The position numbers were made by a program, and so were the translations under genes. From NCBI GenBank assembly GCA_015179125.1, contig WHVA01000232.1, positions 62,001-126,000 of the forward strand: a stretch of 64,000 bases of DNA. The letters run 5' to 3'. This document shows, one piece after another, positions 42,315-53,214 of the stretch (its first letter is position 1; each line of letters begins with the position of its first letter). Source of the stretch: Gautieria morchelliformis. Its lineage: Eukaryota > Basidiomycota > Agaricomycetes > Gomphales > Gomphaceae. Below the pieces are notes generated by a model. That model worked only from the letters and a program-made list of their open reading frames with translations. It was not told the origin of the DNA and searched no databases.

Positions 42315-44170
42315 TTAATCAGGCTTCAGCAACACTTCTTTGTATACAATATTAGAAGTTTTGTTCCCCTCCCCTAAAAGAATATGGACTCTGTTCCAAT
42401 TAGTGCCTCTTGACACTGCAACATACAACTGTCCATGTGCAAATACCACGTATCGCAAGTCTATGCCTACCGTGCCAAGAGACTGCCCTTGAGACTTGTT
42501 GATAGTCATGGCAAAGGCCAGCCTGACAGGAAACTGGCGATGCTGGAGCTCAAATGGCAATTGGTCTGAGGTGGGTGTCACTGTCATCCTAGGGATAAAT
42601 GCAGTCTCTCCTGCAAATGGTCCTGAAATGATCCTCACAAAGAGTACCCTGTTGGTCATATTGATGAGACGCAACCTTGTACCATTGCAGAGTCCACGAC
42701 CAAGGTCAATATTCCGAAGAAGCATGAGTACCACTCCAGGTTTAAGCCTGAGTTGAGATGGAGGAAGCCCACCCATGTTGAGTGAGTTGAGATACTCCAC
42801 AGGATACACATTGCCATCTTCATTTCCTTTGACTGAGTCTGCACTGGGATAGAGACGCTCCTCCCCAGGGAATACATTGAGCACCCCAGCATTAACCTCA
42901 TCCATTTCCATATTGCGAGGGCAAAGGATGGCATGTTCCAAAAAGTATTTGTCTTGGAGTGCCTCCCCAGTACCAATGTTAGGATAGATAGCTGCAATGA
43001 GATCTGACACCTGTGGTCCACAGATCATGTGCTGAGGAAGTGTCAATGAATTGTCCAAAGGGAGATCCTTTCCCTGACCAACATCAGAGAGCCACTGAGC
43101 AAATTGTTCACTCTGGGGATCATGAGGGTCGACTCGCATATTTTGAGTAAGATGGAGGACCTTGACATGATGCCACAAAGGAGATCTTTGGATAGAAGCA
43201 CCCACAATCTCCTCCTTGTTACCTCGAGGAACAACAGGCAGAGTTTGCTGGAAATCTCCACCCCAAGCCACAGTAATACCACCAAATGGACGATCTGGAC
43301 GCTCTAGGACATCCCTGCAGGTTCTGTCGACAGCTTCAACTACATGACGATGCTGCATAGGCACCTCATCCCATATGATCAAATGGACCTGCTTGAGAAG
43401 TTCTGCCAATGGTGAGCCTCTTTTGATGTCACATAGAGAACCCTCATGAATCAGAATTGGAATCTTGAGCATAGCATGTGATGTTCTGCCCCCAATCAGA
43501 AGCAATGCTGCAATTCCTGAAGATGCAATGCATAGGACAGTAAGACCCCTTCCTCTGATAGAATGAGCCAGGGTGTTCCAGGTAAAAGTTTTGCCTGTAC
43601 CACCAGGGCCATTGACAAAGAACAGAAGACCCTCTCCATTTATGGCTGAATGGAGGATCTCATCATGGACACGCCTCTGTTCTGCATTAAGCTTGTCAAT
43701 ATTGGTGGCGGCTTTTTCCAGCTCTGTAGCTGGGTCATAGTCCCGCTGCTCAGCTATCCAACGGTTCCCTACCAATCCCTCCCAGTGCCCCATTATCTGT
43801 GGCATATCTGGGAACTCATCCAGAGACTTCCCCCCTGACATATGATCTTGTCAATGAGAAAGAGACCAAAGTCATAGATTTGATCATTGGTAGGATGGTG
43901 AATGCCATGCCTATTTTGAAGCTGATACTCCAGGTCATCACAAATACGCTCCTGAAACTCCTCCCAGATTTGAGCAGGCCCAGCAGGGTTACACCGAAGG
44001 AGAATAGTGACAAATAACCTCCTGAGCTGGAAACCTGTTTGTATATGTGCAGCCTCCTGAAGACACTGTGTCCACTCTGAATCATCTTCTAACAGGCCCC
44101 TTGCCAGGCATGCAGCCTTGTAAGTAGGACAAAGGTCACCATCAAATGATCTAAGCTCCTCCCTGTGCCC
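42315..44170 (-). pseudogene. Helitron A: C-terminal Rep part and PIF1-like helicase
   Basis: The helicase frame 43841-42315 has Walker A GPGGTGKTFTWN, LIIWDEVPM, GGDFQQTLPVVPRG, LTQNMRV and the C-terminal NKSQGQSLGTVGIDLRYVVF and VAVSRGTNW. The stretch before it (44160-43836: LRSFDGDLCPTYKAACLARG; RHGIHHPTNDQIYDFGLFL) is in another frame. The shift falls in a run of G (CAGGGGGGAAG), where one G is missing compared with Helitron B (QQGG then SL). PIF1-like helicase unwinds DNA during rolling-circle transposition. The stop is at 42315. Confidence 0.85.
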
Positions 44171-46549
44171 CCTGTGCCTCCACACCCTCTGCATCCCCCT
44201 GCTCCTCCTCAGCCCCCTCCACTTCCACCGCCTCCACCAATGCCTTTACAAAACCTTCCGCTAGCACGTCGCCCTTTGATTGAACAACAGATTGCACCTC
44301 ATGACCTTGGTGCTATGGATTACAAATGTCCAAAATGTAAAGCATGGCATTGGAAGGCAGAGCGTCTGTCCGACTCTACCATTGCTGAGCCCAAATTTGG
44401 TATATGTTGTTCAAAGGGCCAGATACACCTTGAATTGTTGATGGAACCTCCAGAACCACTAAAGACTCTTTTGGTCAGCCAAGACAGGCGTGGCAAACAG
44501 TTTAGGGAAAGATTCGGAACTATAATGCTGCACTGGCATTCGTCTCTGTGGGAGTGAACATAGATGACACGGTCGTGAATAGACCTGGGCCATATGTCTT
44601 CAAAATTCAGGGAGGCCTCTATCATATTCATGGCGCTCTTCTTCCTACTCAGGGTCAGGATAGGGCACCCAGCTATGCGCAGCTCTACTTTTATGATCCA
44701 GCAGAGGCTTTGCAACGTAGGGAGGCCAATAACGGTTTTGATCCTTTGGATTCAGATGTTTTAAGTGACCTCCAGGAAATGATGCAGGCTCACAATCCAT
44801 TGGTTCCAATCTATCAGCAGGCGATGGAAAGGCTTAGGAACCAGCCAGATAGGTTGACTGTGGAGGCCAGACTCACCTACAGAGCACATACAGACCAGAG
44901 AAGATATAATATTCCTACAGCGGATGAGATTGCCATTGTGCTCCCTGCAGAAGGTGTGCCTGGAGGCACTAGAGACATTGTCATTCAGCTTAGAGGTGGA
45001 GAACTGCAACGAATTCAGGCTGAACATGCTTTGTATGTACCACTACATTATGTCCTTCTCTCTCCCAGAGGTGAATCAGGCTGGGATTGGGACATTCCAC
45101 GGATAGACCAAGCTCTTCCACGACAAGGCCAGGAGGGGGAGGAGGAGGAGGACCCTTCAAGTGACAGGCATGTGACCATGTCAAAATACTATCGTTATCG
45201 TCTTTTTCCAAGGGAGGGTGAAGCTGAAACTCTCTTCCTGGCTGGCAAGCTCTTTCAGCAATTCATTGTGGATGCCTGGGCAGCGACTGAACAGCAGAAG
45301 CTAAATTGGATCAAATACCATCAACACGAGCTGCGAGCTGAGGTCTACAATCAGATGATTGATACATTTGGACCTGAGGACAATCAGGCCAATCCAGCTA
45401 ACTTGGGACAAAAGGTCATCTTGCCTGCTACATTTACTGGGAGTGCCAGGGATATGAACGAGAATTTTCAAAATTCAATGGCAATCACTAGGAAGCATGG
45501 TCCAGCAGATGTCTTTGTGACAATGACAGCAAACCCCCAGTGGAAAGAAATCAAAGATGCTCTCAAGCCAGGCCAGACTCCCAGTGATCGTCCTGACTTG
45601 GTTGCAAGGGTTTTCCATCTCAAGAAGGAGCAATTGATCAAACGTATCATGAAGGATGGTATCCTTGGTCGCACAGTTGCACCTGTCCATGTGATCGAAT
45701 TCCAGAAGCGGGGGCTCCCTCATATGCACCTTCTCATATGGTTTAAAGAGGAGGATAAGATCAGGACACCGGAAGCTGTGGATGCTTTGGTTTGGGCTGT
45801 CTTTCCTGATCAGCAAGAGCATCCAAGGCTCTACAAATTAGTTGGTGATCTAATGACTCATGGCCCCTGTGGACAAGCGCGTCCTCGGGCTTCTTGCATG
45901 ACAGAGGGCAAGTGTTCTAAACATTTCCCAAAGGAATTTTGTGAGGTGACATCTGTCACTGAAGATGGCTATCCACAGTATCGCCGTCCTAATGATGGCA
46001 GACAGCATAATGTCAGAGGCAACATCATGGACAACCGCGACGTGGTTCCGTATTGTCCCACCCTCCTCTTGGAATTTGAATGCCATATTAATGTGGAACC
46101 CACTTTCAATGTGCGCTCTATCAAGTACATTCACAAGTATATGTACAAGGGGCCTGACAGGACCACAATGACCATTAATAAGGAGAGGGATGACGTTAAA
46201 CAGTACCTCGATGCACGCTATGTCAGCTCACATGAAGGTGCTTGGAGACTGCTGGAATATAAAATGCATGTTCAGGTCCCTCCTGTCATGGCACTTCCAG
46301 TCCATTTGCCAGGCCAGCACAATGTGATATTTGATCCTCATATTGATCCAGGCATGGCTTTGCAGAGGGCAGCAGATGCTAAGACCATGATCATGGCCTA
46401 TTTTGAAGCCAATGACAGATATCCTGAGGCGCGTGAACTACTCTATGTGGAATTTCCTGAGCACTATGTTTGGAAAAAGCAAGCCAAGCGGTGGCAACCT
46501 CGCCAGCGGGGTTTCAGTCTCGGTCGCCTTCCGCAACAGGAGGCACAGG
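44171..46549 (+). pseudogene. Helitron A: inverted segment with zinc finger and Rep (HUH) domain
   Basis: On plus this segment reads a Pro-rich run, then YKCPKCKAWHWKAERL (Helitron N-terminal zinc finger), a one-base shift near 44515, and then NYNAALAFVSVGVN, GPYVFKIQGGLYH, and the Helitron_like_N core. The Rep nuclease motifs are present: RGLPHMHLLIWF (HUH) and SIKYIHKYMYKGPDR with two tyrosines. Sequence matching Helitron B stops at FSLGRL (about 46530). All other parts of this gene are on minus, so the segment has been inverted. Both breakpoints are an 11-base inverted repeat: CCTGTGCCTCC at 44171-44181 and GGAGGCACAGG at 46539-46549. Confidence 0.85.
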
Positions 46550-47155
46550 TTGTTGTGGAGCAGGCTGATGAGGCAGTGGAAGTGGAGGGGCCCGAGGATG
46601 AGCAGGTGGATGTGGAGGCTGTGGAAGCACAGGTCGTTGTGGTTCAGGCTGCTGCTGGAGTGGCATTTGATTTGGGAGAGGTTCAGGGTTTGGATTCAAT
46701 GCCTGTGCACGTCGTCATGGCCGTCCTCGTTGTGGCAGAGGCATAGGATTGATATTAGCAGCCTGGGCCCACAACAGAGCTACAGCTGCAGAGCCTATAG
46801 GGACAGGAGGAGGAGGTGCTGCCTGGGCCTGTCTTTGATGCACAGGTGCAAGAGGCATATCAGCTAACTGTTCCTGTATGGCACATACAGCATCCCGAGG
46901 ACTTAGATCAGGTGGAATGGCATTTGAAGGTCCAGCCACAGGAGGCCAAGGAATTGCATTGTCCTGAGGGAGTAGAGGTCGAGGAAATGGCTGAGGAGGT
47001 GGAGGGTCAGGATTTCGAAGACGTTCTTCAGCTGCAGTGAGAACCCTATCCCGACGATGCATAGAAGGGGATGTCATTGGCAACTGCCGCTGACGCTCCA
47101 GAGCACGCTCCTCCTGCCTATCAGGCTCTGGTGTAGAGGGCTCCCTTGAATTACA
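46539..47155 (-). pseudogene. Helitron A: N-terminal Pro-rich part
   Basis: From about 47155 the minus strand reads EPSTPEPDRQEERALERQRQ, RVLTAAEERLRNPDPPPPQP, DAVCAIQEQLADMPLAPVHQ, and after a frame change QPVPPV near 46540. Turning back the inverted segment joins QQPVPP to HPLHPPAPPQPPP in frame. It precedes the zinc finger and is probably disordered. An upstream intron acceptor-like site near 47157 suggests a further 5' exon. The function of this region in Helitrons is not known. Confidence 0.65.
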
Positions 47156-47284
47156 GTCAGTTTCAAATCAAGCCAATATATATATATATAATATAAAGGA
47201 TACTCACATTTTCACCATGACTGTAGCTCACGGCCAACAATAGGGGATACCAGGGAGGCAGTCAATGTCCCCCTAAACCGTCTA

Positions 47285-47605
47285 AACCTAATGTGTGCCA
47301 CCAAACCAATCCCAGTTCACAGACCACACTGGCTATCAGAGTTATAACTCTGGCCGGAATCAAACTGCAATGCAAGCTCCCACTGCACAATCCAACCAAC
47401 CAACCAAACAAATCCACCACAGATACCAGTGAGGTGGTAAATCCGCCTAAATCCAATGTGCACCACCAAACCAATCCTAGTCCACAGACCACACTGGAGT
47501 TGTAACTCTGGCCAGAATCAAACTGCAATGCAGTAGAGTATGCCAGTCCACGATACAACCAACTGACCACACCAACTGCTCTAGGAAGGTCAGATATTAG
47601 CACAG
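47285..47605 (-). repeat. Dimer of a tRNA-like (SINE-type) repeat
   Basis: Two related units of about 180 bases lie in tandem on minus. Each contains GCATTGCAGTTTGATTC(C/T)GGC, resembling a B box (GTTCGATTCCGGC with one CpG change), preceded by a possible A box (TTGTGCAGTGG in one unit). Each continues with AGAGTTA(T/C)AACTC and GATTGGTTTGGTGG. The similarity between units is high. No working tRNA fold can be drawn. Confidence 0.45.
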
Positions 47606-48069
47606 CACAGAGCACGCCAAAAACCAAGGAGAGAATCTAAAACATTAGCTTGAAAATCCAACATATGCATTGCAAAACCTTACCAAATAGCTGCAGGGCT
47701 TGACTGAAAGAAATAGCAAATCAGTCAGGGACCAAGCCCAAATAGGCCCCAAAAAGGCAAGGCTCCATGAGAATAAGACCATACCTAAGGAATGACAGAC
47801 TGAAGAACAGATCTGGCATAAAGAAGTCAAATTGTGGCTGAAAAAGCGATATAAAACAACAAAAAATACCAGAAGGAAACAACTATAATTACCAGAGGGA
47901 TTGCAGATATAAATACTTAAAATAGCAAATACAGTAGCATAACACTCACCAGAATGGGGGAGCAATAGCCAGGTAGGATGGGCAGTAGTTACAGGACCAA
48001 AGTCAACTGCAAAGAGCCTAAAAAATGCCACAAAAAGCGAAAATATAAGAAATAAAAACATAACAAAAA

Positions 48070-48595
48070 TAAAGAAAGGCAGATACAGTAGCATAAAACT
48101 GACCTGCAATGGCAGACAGGAGGGAGGCAGTGAGAGGAGAAACCTGGGGTGAAAAAAGGTCAAAAAAAGAGAAAATAAAATGAAGAAATAACAATAATAA
48201 AAAAAGGCCAAAAAAGCGAAAATTAATGGAAAAGAAGACACACCAGGGGCAGGGACAGCAGCCAGGAATGGATGGAGGCAAGGAGAGGAGAAACCTGGGG
48301 TGAAAAAAAGTCAAAAAAAGCGAAAATAAATGAAGAAATAACAATAATAAAAAAAGGCCAAAAAAGCGAAAATTAATGGAAAAGAAGACACACCAGGGGC
48401 AGGGACAGCAGCCAGGAGTGGATGGAGGCAAGGAGAGGAGAAACCTGGGGTGAAAAAAAGTCAAAAAAAGCGAAAATAAATGAAGAAATAACAATAATAA
48501 AAAAAGGCCAAAAAAGCGAAAATTAATGGAAAGGAAGACACACCAGGGGCAGGGATGACAGCCAGGAATGGATGGAGGCAAGGAGAGACAGGCAG
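48070..48595 (-). repeat. 150-base tandem repeat, about three and a half units
   Basis: Positions 48221, 48371 and 48521 start the same word, AATTAATGGA, so the period is 150 bases. Units contain CACCAGGGGCAGGGA, GGAGAGGAGAAACCTGGGG and AAAAAGTCAAAAAAAG. Because 150 is a multiple of three, a long hydrophobic open frame arises on minus; it is not a gene. A diverged unit extends toward 47950. The rest of 47640-48770 is non-coding 5' sequence of Helitron A. Confidence 0.85.
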
Positions 48596-48903
48596 GAGGC
48601 AGAGACAGCCCGTAGCAGACACAGAGAAGGCCAGTAGCAGACAGAGAGAGAGCAGGCTGCGCAGCTAGGAACGGCGCTCGCGGCTGCGCCGCTCGCGTTC
48701 AAACTCAGCAAATTACATAATATTATTACGTAAAACACCCACAACCACCCTTCCAGCAACTTTATACTATAGACTAGGTGGATACCCGCGCTTCGCGCGG
48801 GGGTGCAAGTCAAGCACATCGGTAAGGTCAAATGCATCAGCAAGGTCAAACACATTGGGTGAATCAAACTTGGGATAGGTCAAACACATTCCAAGGTAGG
48901 TAA

Positions 48904-49591
48904 TGTTATGACCATACTGGTTGACCAACTCCAGTACCTCCACACCTCCTCCAACTCTATTCCGCAACGTCTGCACTTTGACCTTTTAATCCCCTTGTTC
49001 TTTCCTATTCACATGCTTCCCCCTATGCCTCTATTCACCGGCCTTCCATACTCAACTGTCAGCACAGCAAGTCTGGATCATCAGAAGTCCATTTGTTTTG
49101 CTATCAATTAGACCTACACACCCCTTGTTCTTTTGCCCATTGTTCTTAGTTTTACCCTGCACCCCCTGGTAGTTCCTCTTGTTCCACATTAGTTACTTAC
49201 TCCATGTATCCTAGTGACTTTCGCTTGCACTGGAATTGCTTACCTCTCTACCTTCTAACATGTTGTCTCAGCTGTTTGTATAAAACCCAGTCACGTATGC
49301 CTCTGTCCTACAATTAGATAATCAACTTTAATATGTGACTCCCTTTGCACTGTTTCCTATTCTTAGCAGAGCAAGTACGTGCAAGGCCTCTGTCTCTCTG
49401 ACCTCCGTCTTCCAACTCGATTTCTGATATCCAACTTCACTTAATCCTTGAACCCTTACCTCTTTCAGTTATAATACTTGACCTCCTCCAACTTCTGATC
49501 TCCAATCTCCAAAATACTTAGGATGATAGTTGGGGGCGCAACATATAAGTTGAAGCCGCAGTCCTTTTAGAGCCAAACCCGATACATAACA
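48904..49591 (+). mobile_element. Solo LTR inside Helitron N2
   Basis: It begins TGTTATGACC and ends GATACATAACA, with inverted ends TGTTATG/CATAACA, and is flanked by GGTAA at 48899-48903 and 49592-49596. A TATA-like box TATAAAACCC lies near 49280. The part GGGGGCGCAACATATAAGTTGAAGC resembles the corresponding part of the gypsy LTR at 58.6-58.75 kb, so it belongs to a related gypsy family. Confidence 0.8.
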
Positions 49592-49639
49592 GGTAATGAC
49601 TCTACACATTTCTCCCATGTCTGTGTGTCCCCTACCTCA

Positions 49640-50790
49640 CGTGTAGCATGTCCTCACCTGTAGTGTGTCATCACACTTCATCTGTCCTCACACATACATC
49701 TGTCCTCACACATATCGCCTCCTCACACGTAGCGTGTGCTCACAGGTGGCATGTCCCCACATGTACTGTGTCCCCAAGTATAGTGTGCATAGTGTGTCCC
49801 TCAAGTATAGTGTGTGTAGTGTGTCCCTTGTTTGTAACGTGTCCCTAAGTATAGTGTGCATAGTGTGTCCCCACATGCAGCATGTCCCACATGCATAACA
49901 TGTCCCTCAAGTATTTTGTGTGTAGCATGTCCCTGGTTTGTAGCATGTGGTTTGTAGCATGTCCCCAAATGTAGCATGTCCCTAAATTATAGCATGTGTG
50001 TCCCCCATGCATAGCGTGTCCACATGTGTAGCATGTCTCTACATGTAGTGTGTGTAGCATCTCCCTCAAGTATAGTGTGCAAAGTGTGTCCCCAATGCAT
50101 AACATGTCCCCCAAGTATAGTGTGCATAGCATGTCCTTTGTTTGTATTGTGTCCCCCAAGTATAGCATGTGTAGAATGTCCCTTGTTTGTAGTGCCTGTA
50201 GTGTGTCCCTTGTTTGTACCGTGTCCCCCAAGCATAGTGTGTCCCCACATATAGTGTGCACATCCCCATGCATAGCATGCTTGTCCCCATGCATAACATG
50301 GGTGTCTCCACGCATAACATGGGTGTCCCCAAGCATAGCGTGCGTGTCCCCACACATAACATGCGTGTCTCCATGCATAGCGTGTGTATCCCCATGCATA
50401 GCCTGTCTGTCCCCAAGAATAGTGTGTCCCCACATGTAGCAGGCATGTCCCCATGCATAGCATCCATGTCCCCAAGCAAGCATAGGGTGCATGTCCCCAC
50501 GCATAACATGTGTCTCCAAGCACAACATGCGTGTCCCCAAGCATAGCGTGCGTGTCCCCACGCATAACATGCGTGTCCCCAAGCATAGTGTGTGTGTCCC
50601 CACGCATAACATGTGTGTCTCCCTGCATAACATGAGTGTCTCCACACATAGCATGCGTGTCCCCAAGCATAGCGTGCGTGTCTCCATGCATAACATGTCT
50701 CCACACATAACATGCGTGTCCCCATGCATAGTGTGTGTAGCATGCCCCTCAAGTATAGCATGCATAGCATATCCCCAAGGGCCTCAAAGT
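49640..50790. repeat. 21-base minisatellite in Helitron N2
   Basis: The core unit is CGTGTCCCCACGCATAACATG with variants (AAGCATAG, TCTCCATG, TGTAGTG). It is regular from about 50255 to 50740 and more variable before. Since 21 is a multiple of three, several frames on both strands stay open over hundreds of codons, with seven-residue periods such as MLCVGTR. These frames are by-products and start or stop at array edges. Confidence 0.9.
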
Positions 50791-50794
50791 GAAG

Positions 50795-51420
50795 CAAGCA
50801 GAGGCTGTTACTACTTATTAACTTTTAGCAAACTCAGGGACATGTATCAATATTTATTTTGTGACATATACAGACATAAATAAAATAGTCAAGGAAACCA
50901 TATTTAAGCAGCTGCTGTCATTAATTTTAGCAAAGTCAGGATTATCTATTTTTTGAAAAATGTCAAAACAAATGTCCAGTAGTACATTTAAGCTGAAGTT
51001 GTTATTAATTTTAGCAGAGTCAAGATTATCTGTTTTTCGAAAAATGTCAAAAAAATGCACTGTACATTTAAGCTGGAGCTGTTGTCAATTTTCACAAAGT
51101 CAGGATAATTTATTGACATCTATCTGTGAAAAAATGTCAAAAAAGTACCGTACATTGAAGCAGAAGCTGTTATTAATGCCCAGCCAAAGCCAGAGAAGCC
51201 CAGAGACTGACAGAGAAACCCCGAGCCCAGCCAAAGCCATAGTAAGCCAGCCACCAGTATAGGTAAGCAGCTTTACAGTAAATAAAACAATAAAACAAAC
51301 CACATTTAAAAGCAGAACCTATTGTCATTAATTTTAGAGAAACTTATTGATGTCTATTTTCGAAAAAAACATCAAAAATATAGATATTAAAATACAATTT
51401 TTTCACCACAGTCTGGGGAT
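50795..51420. repeat. Degenerate tandem repeat of about 100 bases in N2
   Basis: A block with the pattern TTAAGC(A/T)G..GCTGTT(A/G)T.AATTTTAGCA, AAGTCAGGAT.ATCTATTTTT and GAAAAAATGTCAAAA recurs about five times. The same block occurs in N1 at 54410-55060. Introns or regulatory repeats are possible; nothing codes. Confidence 0.65.
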
Positions 51421-51689
51421 GTTATTTAAATTATTTTCGAAAAAATTCACAAAAATATAAAGCACACATGTGACAATACAATATGATGAAAAAAAAAAAA
51501 AAGGAACCAATGAAATTACAAACACAAATAAAATAAAATACATGGCAATGCATTAAAAATCAGATATTACCTACCAATAGAAAGCCAGCCAAGCCAATAG
51601 ATAGCCAGCTAACCCAAGCAAAAGATAGCCTGCCTGCCAAAGCAATAGACAGCCAGCCAGCTAAAGGAGCAGACAGCAGACAGAGCAGA

Positions 51690-51850
51690 GCAAACAGCGG
51701 ACAGAGCAGACAGCAGAGCAGACAACAGAGCAGACAACAGAGCAGACAACAGAGCAGACAACAGAGCAGACAACAGAGCAGACAACAGAGCAGACAACAG
51801 AGCAGACAACAGAGCAGACAACAGAGAAGACAACAGACAGAGCAGACAGC
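51690..51850. repeat. 12-base tandem repeat (AGCAGACAACAG)
   Basis: About eleven perfect or nearly perfect units, within a broader AGCAGACAG-rich stretch. It lies near the 5' end of Helitron N2. N1 has only a short AGAGCAGACAGC version at 55275-55340, so the array expanded in N2 after the two units separated. Confidence 0.9.
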
Positions 51851-52238
51851 AGAGAGAGGAATTGCTGGTGGGCAGATTCCTGGCGTTCCATCCTTACCGT
51901 TCTGCCTTTATACCGTGCGCGCGCGTCATGCACGGACCATGCGCGAACGGGTCACGTGACCGCGGACGCTGCTGCGCAGCATCCATTGCTCGCGGCTGCG
52001 CCGCTCACCGCTGACCTAATATTTACATAATATTATTTGTCAGCGGTGCGCCCACAACCCACCGAGCTGCTTTCATACTAGGTGGATACCCGCACTTCGC
52101 GCGGGGGTGCAAATCAAACGCCTCGGTAAGGTCAAACGCATCAGCAAGGTCAAACACCTTGGGTAAATCAAACTTGTGATAAGTCAAACACATCTTATTG
52201 ATTAAAAGTAGCTCTAAGTAACACATTGAGGTAGGTAA

Positions 52239-53198
52239 TGTTATGACCATGCTGCTTGACCAACTCTGGTACCTCTGCACCTCCTCTGACTCTATTCCGC
52301 AACTTCCACAGTTTGACCTTTTGATCCCCTTGGTCTTTCCTATTCACATACTTCCCCTTATGACTCTATTCACCAGCCTTCCTTACTTAACCCTTAGCAT
52401 AGCAAGTCTGGAGCATCAGGAGTTCCATTTGTACAACATTGGGTGAATCAAACTTGGGATAAGTCAAACACATTCAGATAAGAAAATTTCATTCAGATAA
52501 GTAAAACTCATCTTATTGCTTGAAAGTAACTCTAAATAACACATCAAGGTAGGTAATGTTATGGCCATGTTCAACCAACTCCGGTACCCCTGCACCTCCG
52601 ACTCTATTCCACAATGTCTGCACTTCAACCTTGTGATGCCCTTGTTCTTCACATATTTCCCCTTATGACTCTTTTCACCAGCATTCCATACTTGACCCTC
52701 AGCACAGCAAGTCCAGAGCATCAGGAGTTCCATTTGTTCCACTACCAATTAGACCCTTGGTCTTTTGCCTATTGTTCTTAGTTATACACTGCACCCCCTT
52801 GTAGTTCCTCTTGTTTCGCATTAGGTACTTTTATCCTAGTTACTTGCACTGGAATTGCTTACCTCTGCCTTCTGACATGTTGTCTCAGCTCTTTGTATAA
52901 AACCCAGTCATGTGTGCCTCTGTTCAGCAATCAGATAATCGACTTTGATACGTGACTCCCTTTGCATTGTCTCCGGTTCTTAGACCTGCAAGGCCTCTGT
53001 CTCTCTGACCTCCGTCTTCCAACTCGATTTCTCATATCCAACTTAACTCAATTCTTGAACCCTTACTACTTCAGTTACAATACTCAACCTCTTCCAACTT
53101 CCAATCTCAGATCTCCAAAATACTTAGGATGATAGTTGGGGGGTGCAACATATAAGTTGAAGCTGCAGTCCTTTTAGATCCAAACCTGATACATAACA
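52239..53198 (+). mobile_element. Solo LTR inside Helitron N1, with a duplicated start
   Basis: The LTR start TGTTATG, preceded by GGTAA, appears at 52239 and again at 52557; the end CATAACA at 53198 is followed by GGTAA (53199-53203). The same target duplication and position as in N2 show that the LTR entered a common ancestor of both Helitron units. The extra 318 bases repeat the Helitron 3' end part plus the first 200 bases of the LTR. Confidence 0.8.
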
Positions 53199-53214
53199 GG
53201 TAATGACTCTATAC

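Larger units (their letters stand above)
42187..48773 (-). mobile_element. Helitron A, about 6.6 kb, autonomous type, internally inverted
   Basis: On the minus strand the element begins TCTATAGTATAAAG at 48773 and ends CTAG at 42187-42190, followed by T (insertion between A and T). A hairpin (stem CCGGTGC/GCACAGG with one mismatch, loop GAA) lies about 10 bases before the end. It carries the Rep-helicase gene in three pieces because the middle 2.4 kb are inverted. The 5' 1.6 kb are non-coding with tandem repeats. Its 5' end abuts the CTAG end of the next Helitron without spacer. Confidence 0.8.
48774..52077 (-). mobile_element. Helitron N2, non-autonomous, 3.3 kb
   Basis: On minus the unit starts TATGAAAGCAGCTCGGTGGG at 52077 and ends with hairpin CCCGCGC-GAA-GCGCGGG (48784-48800) and CTAG at 48774-48777. 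It lacks Rep and helicase. From the 3' end it contains a solo LTR (48904-49591), a large minisatellite, a degenerate repeat block, and a 12-base repeat near its 5' end. Its neighbour N1 has the same order of parts. The unit touches Helitron A on one side and N1 on the other with no host DNA between. Confidence 0.75.

Noticed and set aside
47645..48581. Hydrophobic minus-strand frames that look like membrane proteins
   Set aside because: They arise from a 150-base tandem repeat rich in T on minus; hydrophobic residues come from TTT and CTT codons.
49536..49591. Primer-binding site and leader of a retrotransposon downstream of an LTR
   Set aside because: The sequence lies before the CATAACA end and the GGTAA target duplication, so it is inside the LTR.
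50255..50740. Resemblance to a CRISPR array
   Set aside because: Repeats touch each other without unique spacers and the genome is eukaryotic.
49845..50797. Long open frames (about 240-306 codons) on both strands
   Set aside because: They follow the 21-base minisatellite and have seven-residue periods; no start context, domain or splice logic supports a gene. The same holds at 53479-54408.
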